From: [Muricauda] lutisoli (nom. illeg.)
GTDB taxonomy: Bacteria > Bacteroidota > Bacteroidia > Flavobacteriales > Flavobacteriaceae
Reading direction: 5' to 3'
Length of the DNA: 64,000 nucleotides
Assembly (NCBI RefSeq): GCF_017313105.1
Contig: NZ_JAFLND010000004.1
Coordinates: 94,474 to 158,473, forward strand
The number at the start of each line of letters is the position of its first letter. Position 1 is the first letter of the stretch. The position numbers and the translations under genes are program-made. The notes beneath the pieces are model-generated. The model ran no database searches and was not told the origin of the DNA. It was given only the letters and a program-made list of their open reading frames with translations. Positions 9,380-17,943 of the stretch are shown one piece after another.

Positions 9380-10303
9380 TCAAGCAATTTTCTTTACGCC
9401 TTGGCTGTTTACTTTGGAAATATGGATATCGAAATCCACTCCAATATTTTGATAGGTGTTTTTCATGGACTCCGCCACCTTTTTGGCGGTATCCTCGCCT
9501 TTGCTCAAGGCAAAAATCGAAGGTCCCGACCCTGAAATTCCACTTCCCAAAGCACCTGCTTTTAAAGCATTGGCCTTAATATCGTCAAATGCTGGAATTA
9601 AAATGGAACGGATAGGCTCAACTATATAATCGTGCAAAGAGCGTCCGATAAGATCGTAATCATTTTGGAAAAGTCCTGCGACCAATCCGCCCAGGTTGCC
9701 CCACTGTTGGATGCCCTGTTGCATGGAAATCGTGGTTTTTAAAATTTTTCGGGAGTCCGAGGTTTTGATCTCGATCTGTGGATGGATTACCGTTGCATAC
9801 AATTCCGATGGCGTCGGTATCGGGATAATGTCCAGAGGTTCGTAACTACGGACTAAAGTGAATCCTCCGTAAATGGCAGGGGCAACATTATCGGCATGGG
9901 CCACATCGCTGGCCAGTTTTTCCCCTTGCATGGCAAATTCCACCAGTTCCAACTTGGAAAAGGGCTTGCCCAATAATTCGTTCATGGCCCAAACAGCCCC
10001 TGTGGAACTTGCAGCACTGCTACCAATGCCACTACCGGGCTTTATGCGTTTGTCTATTTCAATTTCAAAACCACCTTCATAATCACTCTTTTCCAATAGG
10101 GCCAAACCCGCTACACCGGCCACATTGTTTTCCGTTTCTAGCGGAAGTTTCTGGCCAATTATTTTGGTGATGTGAATCCCTTTGTCGGAAGTTTTGCGAA
10201 CTGTCATTTGATCTCCTACCGAATCCAGTGCCAATCCAAGTACATCAAATCCGCAGGAGACATTGGCTATGGTTGCCGGGCAAAATACTTTAATTTCCTC
10301 CAT
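9380..10303 (-). CDS. thrB: Homoserine kinase
   Basis: GHMP-family kinase phosphorylating homoserine. The glycine-rich ATP loop PGSGIGSSAASSTGAVWA is at about residues 87-104 and a C-terminal GSGISGSGPSIFAL loop at about 252-265; length 307 is normal. It sits between thrA (3 bp upstream) and thrC (3 bp downstream), so the three enzymes of the branch from aspartate to threonine form one tight operon. Confidence 0.96.
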   Translation of the reverse strand: MEEIKVFCPATIANVSCGFDVLGLALDSVGDQMTVRKTSDKGIHITKIIGQKLPLETENNVAGVAGLALLEKSDYEGGFEIEIDKRIKPGSGIGSSAASSTGAVWAMNELLGKPFSKLELVEFAMQGEKLASDVAHADNVAPAIYGGFTLVRSYEPLDIIPIPTPSELYATVIHPQIEIKTSDSRKILKTTISMQQGIQQWGNLGGLVAGLFQNDYDLIGRSLHDYIVEPIRSILIPAFDDIKANALKAGALGSGISGSGPSIFALSKGEDTAKKVAESMKNTYQNIGVDFDIHISKVNSQGVKKIA

Positions 10304-10306
10304 CCC

Positions 10307-12751
10307 TTAAAAATTTCCGATTCGAACGATATCCGCAAAGATACCCGATGCGGTAACATCGGCTCCTGCTCCGGCACCTTTTATGATCAAGGGCTGGTCA
10401 ACATAACGGTCCGTAAAGAACAGCACAATGTTGTCACTTCCCTCCAAATTGTAAAAATCGTGTCCTTTTGGTATTTGTTGTAGGCCTACTTTGGCCTTTC
10501 CATCTTCGAACTGTGCGACATATTTTAGTTTGCTATCCGCTTCTGCAGCATCTTTGTACAATTTTTGAAAGTCAGCCTCATATTTCTTCAGGCTTTCAAA
10601 AAATGCTTCGTTGGAGTCGGTCTCCAAGCTTTCCTTGGGTAGGAATGCCTCGTTTTCGATATCCTCAATATCCAATTGATAACCGCTCTCCCTGGCCAAA
10701 ATAAGAATCTTTCGCATCACGTCCACTCCGCTGAGGTCAATAGTGGGATCAGGTTCGGTGTAGCCTTCTTCCTGAGCCTGTTTCACCACATCGTGAAAGG
10801 TAGTGGAATCATCAAACGTATTGAAGACAAAATTCAAGCTACCGGATAGCACCGCCTGTATTTTTCTCACCTTGTCCCCCGAGGCGATGAGATGTTTTAA
10901 GGTATCGATAATAGGGAGTCCAGCGCCCACATTGGTCTCGAATAAATAAGGTGCATTGTATTGCTTTGCCAATTGTTTCAATTCCTTGTAGTATTCATAA
11001 TCCGAAGAGGATGCAATTTTATTGCAGGTGACCACGGATATACTATTCTTTAGATAGCTCGAATAACTTTTGGAAACTTCTGCACTGGCCGTATTGTCCA
11101 CAAAAATACTATTGCGATAGTTCAGTGAGTTGATGCGGTCAAAAAATACTTCTTTGTCCGCCGGTTCACCAGAATCCAAGATGTTTTCCCAATCTTTAAG
11201 GGAAATTCCATTTTCATCAAAGGCCATTTTTCTTGAATTACTGATGCCGATAACACGAACGTTGAGCTTTAGCTCTTCCTTTAAATATTTTTTCTGTTGA
11301 CGGATTTGCTGCAAGAATTTGGAACCTACATTGCCTACGCCCATCACGAATAGGTTGAGCTGTTTGATGTTCTCCTCGAAAAAAGTCTCGTGCAACGAGT
11401 TCAGGGCTTTTTTCACATCTTCCTTTTTGATGACGGCCGAAATGTTACGTTCGGATGCCCCCTGGGCGATGGCTCTTATATTCACGTTGTTTTTACCAAG
11501 TGTGCTGAACATTTTACCGCTAAGACCTTGATGACTTTTCATATTGTCCCCGACCAACGCAACAATGGTAAGGTCTTTTTCAACAATGACGGGTTTGATC
11601 TTATTCCTTGAAATCTCGAATTCAAAGGTCTCGTTCACTGCCTCGGCCGCCAAATCCACATCTTCATCGGCAATACCCACACAAATGGAATGCTCTGAAG
11701 ATGCTTGGGTGATCAAAACAATACTGATGTTCTTGACCGAAAGCGTTTCAAAAAAGCGCTTGGATATTCCAGGGATACCTATCATGCCCGGCCCTTCCAG
11801 TGAAAGTAGACTAATATTGCCTACATGGCTGATGCCGCGAACTGTTTTTCCATTTCCGTTATTGTTCTTAGCAATCAAAGTGCCCGGGTTTTCAGGGTCG
11901 AAGGTGTTTTTAATAGCGATCGGGATCGCTTTGCCCAATACGGGTTGAATGGTTGGCGGATATAGTACTTTGGCTCCAAAATGGGAAAGTTCCATAGCTT
12001 CTTGGTAGCTGATATGGGATACGCATTTGGCCTGTTTCACCAATTTTGGATTAGCCGTGTACATGCCGCTAACGTCGGTCCAAATCTCAAGAATATCCGC
12101 ATCTATGGCAGCTGCGATTATGGCGGCGGTATAATCCGAACCTCCTCTGCCCAAGGTGGTCAAATCTCCACTCTTACTGGAGGCAACGAATCCTGGTAAA
12201 ATTGTTATTTGTTTTTTTGTGGATGAAAAATAGGTTTCACAATTTGCATTGGAAATGTTGAAATCTACATTGGCCTTACCAAAATTGTTGTCGGTTTTAA
12301 TGAGTTCCCTGCTATCTTTATAGACAACGTCCAAACCTTCGGATTTTAGGAATTCGCTGATGATGAAGGAAGATAACAGCTCGCCATAGCTTACAATTTT
12401 GTCGGATAGTTTGGGAGTCAGCTCACCAATCAGAAAAGCACCCTCCAGCAAGGTCTCCAAAATATTGAGTTCACTTTTCACCTTGCTCAGTGCCGTACTT
12501 TGTGAGGTGACGGGAATCAATTCCCTAATGGCGGAAATATGTTTGTCCTCGACTTCCTTGAGGCTGTTTTTGTAGCTTACATCTTGCTCGGATGCCGAAC
12601 GGGACGCGTTAAGAAGCAGGTCTGTTACACCTCCAAAGGCCGATACGACCACAGCTATTTGGTCATTTTTTTGATTGGCAAGGATGGATTTGACCTTATT
12701 TATATTTTCTGGATTGGCCACCGAAGTGCCTCCAAATTTTAAGACTTTCAT
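10307..12751 (-). CDS. thrA: Bifunctional aspartate kinase / homoserine dehydrogenase I
   Basis: An 814-residue fusion catalysing the first and third steps from aspartate to threonine and methionine. The kinase begins MKVLKFGGTSVANPENI with GRGGSDYTAA at about residue 207; two ACT domains follow (about 310-460), the usual site of threonine feedback; the dehydrogenase starts with VMGVGNVGSKF (about 468) and includes GAGLPIIDTLKHL. First gene of thrABC. A threonine-rich leader peptide lies 65 bp upstream, so transcription is probably attenuated by threonyl-tRNA supply. Confidence 0.97.
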   Translation of the reverse strand: MKVLKFGGTSVANPENINKVKSILANQKNDQIAVVVSAFGGVTDLLLNASRSASEQDVSYKNSLKEVEDKHISAIRELIPVTSQSTALSKVKSELNILETLLEGAFLIGELTPKLSDKIVSYGELLSSFIISEFLKSEGLDVVYKDSRELIKTDNNFGKANVDFNISNANCETYFSSTKKQITILPGFVASSKSGDLTTLGRGGSDYTAAIIAAAIDADILEIWTDVSGMYTANPKLVKQAKCVSHISYQEAMELSHFGAKVLYPPTIQPVLGKAIPIAIKNTFDPENPGTLIAKNNNGNGKTVRGISHVGNISLLSLEGPGMIGIPGISKRFFETLSVKNISIVLITQASSEHSICVGIADEDVDLAAEAVNETFEFEISRNKIKPVIVEKDLTIVALVGDNMKSHQGLSGKMFSTLGKNNVNIRAIAQGASERNISAVIKKEDVKKALNSLHETFFEENIKQLNLFVMGVGNVGSKFLQQIRQQKKYLKEELKLNVRVIGISNSRKMAFDENGISLKDWENILDSGEPADKEVFFDRINSLNYRNSIFVDNTASAEVSKSYSSYLKNSISVVTCNKIASSSDYEYYKELKQLAKQYNAPYLFETNVGAGLPIIDTLKHLIASGDKVRKIQAVLSGSLNFVFNTFDDSTTFHDVVKQAQEEGYTEPDPTIDLSGVDVMRKILILARESGYQLDIEDIENEAFLPKESLETDSNEAFFESLKKYEADFQKLYKDAAEADSKLKYVAQFEDGKAKVGLQQIPKGHDFYNLEGSDNIVLFFTDRYVDQPLIIKGAGAGADVTASGIFADIVRIGNF

Positions 12752-12816
12752 AAAGGACTAGTGTTGAAAAAAATTCTAAATAGATTGAAAAACGGACGGA
12801 ATTATATATAGCAGAC

Positions 12817-12906
12817 TTACCCCAAAGGGGTGGTAGTGGTAATAGTGAAGGTAGATGAAAAAGGATTCATCAAATTAAGGTTACTATCCGTTTGTTTTAA
12901 CTTCAT
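12817..12906 (-). CDS. Threonine operon leader peptide (thrL-like)
   Basis: A 29-codon ORF, ATG at 12906 and TAA at 12819-12817, placed between the probable promoter and thrA. Near its end it reads TFTITTTT, six Thr codons and one Ile in eight residues, the hallmark of a thr attenuator (compare the ITTTITITT run of E. coli ThrL). Its last codons and stop include CCCCTTTGGGG, a small hairpin, and an early ACGGA in the ORF can pair with TCCGT about 15 nt beyond the stop. I do not see a textbook U-tailed terminator, so the exact switch is unclear. Confidence 0.7.
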   Translation of the reverse strand: MKLKQTDSNLNLMNPFSSTFTITTTTPLG

Positions 12907-12924
12907 TGCTCTGTAATGAGGTGA

Positions 12925-12932
12925 TAAATGTA
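12925..12932 (-). promoter_or_regulatory. Probable -7 element of the thr leader/thrABC promoter
   Basis: On the minus strand this reads TACATTTA, one base from the Bacteroidota -7 consensus TAnnTTTG. It is 18 bp before the leader ATG at 12906. The plus strand carries TACTTTTG at 12934-12941, a perfect match that probably serves the divergent nnrDE gene. Confidence 0.45.
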
Positions 12933-13009
12933 GTACTTTTGTGTACTTCATCAAATCATTGGTGTTGTTTTTTGCGAAATCCTTATGAATAACCAATTTT
13001 TATTGCTGA

Positions 13010-14545
13010 ATGAAAATATTTTCCGCCGAACAAATCTATCAAGCTGATAAATCCACAATTCAAAAAGAGAAGATAAAGAGTGAGGAACTGATGGAGCGCG
13101 CAGCTACACAGCTTTTCGAATGGATGCATTCCCGTTTACGTGGTACCCAGGTCAAGATCCAGTTGTTCTGTGGTATTGGGAACAATGGTGGGGATGGTTT
13201 GGTGCTGGCCAGAAAATTGAATGAGCACGGTTATTCCATTAAAGTATATGTGGTCAACTATAGTGATAAAAGATCGGAGGACTTTCTGCTAAATTTGGAA
13301 CGTTTGAAAGATGGGAAGGTATGGCCTGATTTTATCAACGAAGAAAGTGAGTTGCCCAAGATTTCACCCAACGATATTGTGGTGGATGCCATTTTTGGAA
13401 TCGGTCTCAACCGAGCTCCGGATGAGTGGGTGGGCAACTTGATCAAGCACATTAACAATTCTCGTGCTTTCACCTTATCCGTAGACGTGCCCTCGGGCTT
13501 GCCTGTTGATAGGGGGCCTTGGGAGCCTTCGTATGTGATCAATTCCAGCTATGTGTTGAGTTTTCAGGTGCCTAAATTGGTTTTCTTTTTGCCCCGAACC
13601 GGAGTGTATGTAAATCAATGGGAAATCCTTGATATCGGCTTGGACCAAGATTATATTTCCAACACGGAAACGGATTTTGAACTGATCGGACGCCCTGAAG
13701 TATTGCCCATGTACCGACCGAGGCTCAAATTTTCACATAAAGGCAATTATGGACATTCGGTGATTGTTGGTGGTAGTTATGGCAAGATAGGTGCCGTACA
13801 ATTGGCTGCTAGCTCCTGTTTAAGCGTGGGTAGTGGTTTGGTGACCGCATTTATTCCCAAATGCGGGTATAATTCCCTGCAAACCGCTATTCCAGAGGTA
13901 ATGGTTTTGACTGGGTCTCGAGAGAAGAATATTTCAGGCATAGAAATTCCATTTGAGCCTTCCGTTATTGGAGTAGGGGTTGGTATCGGTCAAGATGATG
14001 ATACAATTTCTGCCTTTGGCACTTTTTTGAAAAAGATGGATTCTCCCATGGTGATAGATGCCGATGGACTGAACATTTTATCCCAAAACCCTGAAATGCT
14101 CAGCGATGTTCCCGAGTTATCGGTACTTACACCTCATCCGAAGGAATTGGAGCGATTGATCGGGCACTGGTCTTCCGATTTTGAAAAGTTGGAAAAAGCC
14201 AAAACGTTCGCTGCTCAATACAATTTGATAGTAGTGATAAAAGGAGCGCATACAGTTACCCTTTTTAATGGTAAAGGTTATGTAAATACGACTGGAAACC
14301 CAGGTATGGCCACAGCAGGGAGCGGCGATGTGTTAACAGGTATGATCACCGGGCTTATTGCCCAAGGCTATTCAACTGTGGAAGCTTCAATATTCGGAGT
14401 GTACCTGCACGGTTTGGCAGGAGATTTGGCTGCAAGCACAAAGGGTTATGAGGCGCTCAAGGCATCCACTCTTGTGGAACATATTGGAAGTGCCTTTTCA
14501 GAACTGTTCCGTCAACCGGAGATGGAACAGAAGGATAAAAGTTAG
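13010..14545 (+). CDS. nnr: Bifunctional NAD(P)H-hydrate epimerase / ADP-dependent NAD(P)H-hydrate dehydratase
   Basis: Repairs damaged NAD(P)H hydrates. The 511-residue protein joins a YjeF N-terminal epimerase domain (about 1-220, with FCGIGNNGGDGLVLARKL and SVDVPSGLPVD) to a ribokinase-like dehydratase domain (about 230-500, with HKGNYGHSVIVGGS, DADGLNIL, LTPHPKELERL and TGNPGMATAGSGDVLTG). It is divergent from thrABC, and TACTTTTG at 12934-12941 is a likely -7 element. Confidence 0.95.
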   Translation: MKIFSAEQIYQADKSTIQKEKIKSEELMERAATQLFEWMHSRLRGTQVKIQLFCGIGNNGGDGLVLARKLNEHGYSIKVYVVNYSDKRSEDFLLNLERLKDGKVWPDFINEESELPKISPNDIVVDAIFGIGLNRAPDEWVGNLIKHINNSRAFTLSVDVPSGLPVDRGPWEPSYVINSSYVLSFQVPKLVFFLPRTGVYVNQWEILDIGLDQDYISNTETDFELIGRPEVLPMYRPRLKFSHKGNYGHSVIVGGSYGKIGAVQLAASSCLSVGSGLVTAFIPKCGYNSLQTAIPEVMVLTGSREKNISGIEIPFEPSVIGVGVGIGQDDDTISAFGTFLKKMDSPMVIDADGLNILSQNPEMLSDVPELSVLTPHPKELERLIGHWSSDFEKLEKAKTFAAQYNLIVVIKGAHTVTLFNGKGYVNTTGNPGMATAGSGDVLTGMITGLIAQGYSTVEASIFGVYLHGLAGDLAASTKGYEALKASTLVEHIGSAFSELFRQPEMEQKDKS

Positions 14546-14549
14546 TCTT

Positions 14550-14969
14550 TTAGGCGCTATTCCTTCCTTTTTTTGCTTCAAGTTTTTTTTGTGCCCACGC
14601 CAAGGCATTGTCAAACTCTATAAAAAACTCCATAGGCTTTTTATAGAACATTTTTTCAATATTGAAATTGTGCATGTCTATCTCCTTTTTGGAGACGATA
14701 GCGAAGGCTTTGAGATTGTCCATGCCTCTGAGGTAATTGTATACCGTCGGGTCTACGGCATACGAATTTTTTCTTAAGCTGATATAGGCAAAATCTTTAT
14801 CCCTAAAATGGATTTCCGATATACCGATCATTTGGTAAGCCCTTTCAAGGGTGATGGTGGTACCTTCATTAAAAGAAGCAACCATATAATTTTTGAAAAC
14901 CTGAACGGTTCCTATGTCCAGTTGATACTCGCGTACCACTACGGTCTTCTTTTTAGAAGTTATTTTCAT
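14550..14969 (-). CDS. Conserved hypothetical protein (DUF7793/STAS-like)
   Basis: A 139-residue soluble protein from ATG 14969. The pattern of short beta strands (TVQVFKNYMVASFNEG, KDFAYISLRKNSYAVDP) and a C-terminal FYKKPMEFFIEFDNALAWAQK resembles small flavobacterial proteins of a SpoIIAA/STAS-like fold in which the last helix is led by a tryptophan. No catalytic residues are visible and I cannot assign a role. It is convergent with nnr, 4 bp apart. Confidence 0.6.
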   Translation of the reverse strand: MKITSKKKTVVVREYQLDIGTVQVFKNYMVASFNEGTTITLERAYQMIGISEIHFRDKDFAYISLRKNSYAVDPTVYNYLRGMDNLKAFAIVSKKEIDMHNFNIEKMFYKKPMEFFIEFDNALAWAQKKLEAKKGRNSA

Positions 14970-15082
14970 TCCCAAGTGTAATTATAGTGTCTCAGGAATA
15001 AAATTATTAGGTAATGGCTGTTAACGAAAAAATAATAGATTAAACGCTAAAATATCGTATGTACGGTAATTCCAAGGCATAA

Positions 15083-15108
15083 AAAAAGCTGACGACAGTC
15101 AGCTTTTT
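15083..15108 (-). terminator. Rho-independent terminator of clpC
   Basis: An 11-bp stem (AAAAAGCTGAC / GTCAGCTTTTT) with a 4-nt loop lies 15 bp beyond the clpC stop and is followed by T residues on the minus strand. Confidence 0.85.
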
Positions 15109-15123
15109 AAAGTTTATCTTAAA

Positions 15124-17682
15124 TTACTTTTCAGCTTCGGGCGATTTTTCAGCCTTTTTTATTTTAATGGTGAGCTCTTCTTTCTTCTCATCCAAATCCA
15201 TAAAAATACTGTCACCTTCTTCCAATTTGGAGTTTACGATTTCTTCGGCAAGCGCATCCTCAATATACTTTTGGATGGCCCTCTTCAGTGGTCGTGCTCC
15301 GTATTGCTTATCGAAACCTTTATCGGCAATATAATCCTTGGCTTTATCGGAAAGATTCAAATCGTAACCGATTTCCTTGATTCTCTTGTACAACTTGTTC
15401 AATTCTATATCGATGATTTTGTGGATGTCCTCTCTTTCCAAAGAGTTGAAGACCACAACATCATCTATTCTGTTCAAGAATTCGGGAGCAAATGCTTTTT
15501 TCAATGCATTTTCGATTACACTTTTCTGGTGACTGTCCGCCTGTGCTTTTTTGGCTGCAGTTCCGAAACCAACGCCTTGTCCAAAATCCTTTAATTGTCT
15601 TGCTCCGATATTGGAAGTCATGATGATGATAGTGTTCCTAAAATCTATCTTGCGACCCAGGCTATCGGTCAGGAATCCATCGTCCAATACCTGTAGCAGC
15701 ATGTTGAACACATCTGGGTGTGCTTTTTCCACCTCGTCCAATAATATTACGGAATAGGGCTTGCGACGTACTTTTTCCGTCAATTGTCCACCTTCTTCGT
15801 AGCCTACGTATCCTGGAGGCGCACCTACCAATCGCGATATGGCAAATTTTTCCATGTATTCGCTCATATCTATACGTATCAACGCATCTTCGGAATCAAA
15901 AAGTTCCTTGGCTAAGATTTTGGCCAATTGGGTTTTACCAACTCCCGTTTGTCCTAAGAAGATAAACGAACCAATAGGTTTGTTCGGATCTTTAAGACCG
16001 GCACGGTTTCTTTGGATGGCCCTTGCCACTTTAGATACAGCTTCGTCTTGGCCGATGACGAATCCTTTGATAAGGTTTGGCAGTTCGGCCAATTTGTTGC
16101 TTTCAGTTTGTGCTATTCTGTTCACGGGGATTCCGCTCATCATGGAAACTACATCGGCTACATTGTCTTCTGTAACGGTTTCCCTGTGCAGTTTGCTTTC
16201 TTCTTCCCAGCGTTCTTGTGCGGAAGCCAATTCTTTTTCGAGACGTTTTTCATCGTCCCTGAGCTTGGCTGCTTCCTCGTACTTTTGCTTTTTAACGACA
16301 CTGTTCTTTAGTTCACGAACATCTTCCAGTTGTTTTTCAAGCTCCAAAATTTGTTTTGGAACGTCCATGTTAACAATGTGTACTCGTGACCCAGCTTCAT
16401 CCAAGGCGTCGATTGCCTTATCTGGTAAAAAGCGGTCCGTCATGTAACGGTTGGTCAATTTCACACAGGCCAAAATGGCTTCGTCGGTATAATTTACATT
16501 GTGGTGCTCTTCGTACTTGCCTTTAATGTTCATCAAAATCTCAATGGTCTCTTCCACGGAGGTGGGCTCAACCATTACCTTTTGGAATCGACGTTCCAAT
16601 GCACCATCTTTTTCTATGTATTGTCTGTACTCATCGAGCGTAGTGGCTCCTATACATTGAATCTCGCCCCTTGCCAAAGCGGGTTTGAACATGTTGGAAG
16701 CGTCCAAGCTTCCTGTTGCGCCACCTGCACCAACAATAGTGTGAATCTCATCAATGAACAAGATGATGTCGTCGTTCTTCTCCAACTCGTTCATTACTGC
16801 CTTCATACGCTCCTCAAACTGGCCACGATATTTTGTGCCGGCAACCAAAGAAGCTAAATCAAGGGTTACTACGCGTTTGTTGTAAAGTATTCGTGAAACC
16901 TTCTTGTTGATGATGCGCAAAGCCAAACCTTCGGCAATGGCACTTTTACCAACACCTGGCTCACCAATCAGTAAGGGGTTGTTCTTTTTTCTTCTACTCA
17001 ATATTTGGGAAACACGCTCAATTTCCTTTTCTCTGCCCACAACAGGGTCCAATTTGTTCTCTTCGGCCAAACGGGTAAGGTCCCGCCCAAAATTGTCCAA
17101 AACAGGGGTCTTGGATTTTTTGCTTCCTTTTTGGGAAGCGCTTCCAGAGCCGAAAGAACTTTCTTTACTATCTCCCATATCGTCTGTGTCCCCAGGGAAG
17201 GATTCCGCTTGGGGTGTGTCTATGTAGTCATCGTCACTGGTGATCATGGATTTGAACTGTTCCTTGACATTGTCGTAGTCCACTTTCAGTTTGTGCAATA
17301 ACTTGGTTGTTGGATCATTCTCGTTCCTAAGGATACAGAGCAACAGGTGCGCTGTATTGATAGAAGAACTTTGGAAAAGCTTTGCTTCCAAAAACGTGGT
17401 CTTCAACGCCCGTTCCGCTTGGCGGGTCAGGTGAAGATTCTTTTTGTCCTTCTGAATTGTTCCGGTATTAGGGTTCGCGGGACTCAGAATTTCCACCTTT
17501 CTGCGAAGGTGGTCCAAATCCACATCGAGTGCATCCAATATATTTATGGCCTTGCCATTTCCGTCTCTTAAAAGACCTAGCATCAGGTGCTCAGTACCAA
17601 TAAAATCATGGCCCAGTCTAAGGGCTTCTTCCTTGCTGTATGCTATAACGTCCTTTACGCGGGGGGAAAAATTATCGTCCAT
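15124..17682 (-). CDS. clpC: ATP-dependent Clp protease ATPase subunit ClpC
   Basis: HSP100 unfoldase that feeds ClpP or rescues aggregates. ATG 17682 (MDDNFSPRVKDVIAYSKEEA) is preferred to a TTG six codons upstream; this gives 852 residues. Order: two Clp-N repeats (1-150), a Ser/Lys-rich linker, AAA1 with Walker A GEPGVGKSA and Walker B IILFIDEIH, a UVR-like middle domain (about 430-490, KQKYEEAAKLRDDEKRLEKE), and AAA2 with GQTGVGKTQ and VILLDEVEKAHPDV. Divergent from gyrA. Confidence 0.96.
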   Translation of the reverse strand: MDDNFSPRVKDVIAYSKEEALRLGHDFIGTEHLMLGLLRDGNGKAINILDALDVDLDHLRRKVEILSPANPNTGTIQKDKKNLHLTRQAERALKTTFLEAKLFQSSSINTAHLLLCILRNENDPTTKLLHKLKVDYDNVKEQFKSMITSDDDYIDTPQAESFPGDTDDMGDSKESSFGSGSASQKGSKKSKTPVLDNFGRDLTRLAEENKLDPVVGREKEIERVSQILSRRKKNNPLLIGEPGVGKSAIAEGLALRIINKKVSRILYNKRVVTLDLASLVAGTKYRGQFEERMKAVMNELEKNDDIILFIDEIHTIVGAGGATGSLDASNMFKPALARGEIQCIGATTLDEYRQYIEKDGALERRFQKVMVEPTSVEETIEILMNIKGKYEEHHNVNYTDEAILACVKLTNRYMTDRFLPDKAIDALDEAGSRVHIVNMDVPKQILELEKQLEDVRELKNSVVKKQKYEEAAKLRDDEKRLEKELASAQERWEEESKLHRETVTEDNVADVVSMMSGIPVNRIAQTESNKLAELPNLIKGFVIGQDEAVSKVARAIQRNRAGLKDPNKPIGSFIFLGQTGVGKTQLAKILAKELFDSEDALIRIDMSEYMEKFAISRLVGAPPGYVGYEEGGQLTEKVRRKPYSVILLDEVEKAHPDVFNMLLQVLDDGFLTDSLGRKIDFRNTIIIMTSNIGARQLKDFGQGVGFGTAAKKAQADSHQKSVIENALKKAFAPEFLNRIDDVVVFNSLEREDIHKIIDIELNKLYKRIKEIGYDLNLSDKAKDYIADKGFDKQYGARPLKRAIQKYIEDALAEEIVNSKLEEGDSIFMDLDEKKEELTIKIKKAEKSPEAEK

Positions 17683-17943
17683 ACGTTTCTTTTTCAGCAA
17701 TTAAAATTAATAAAACTATCGTTACGGTGGTCAAATACCGTACCCTTATTCGATAAAGTAGTGGTAAATGTCGGAATATTTACCATTTTCTGACTATTTA
17801 ACAAAGCTTTATCACCACATTTTTGATAATACCTGCAATGTTGATAATTTTTTTAATAAAGTATTCGCAAAGCGTTATAGAGGCTGCTATTTTCTGTATA
17901 TTGCCATGATAATTTAACCACAAAAAAACAATAATAAATAAGC

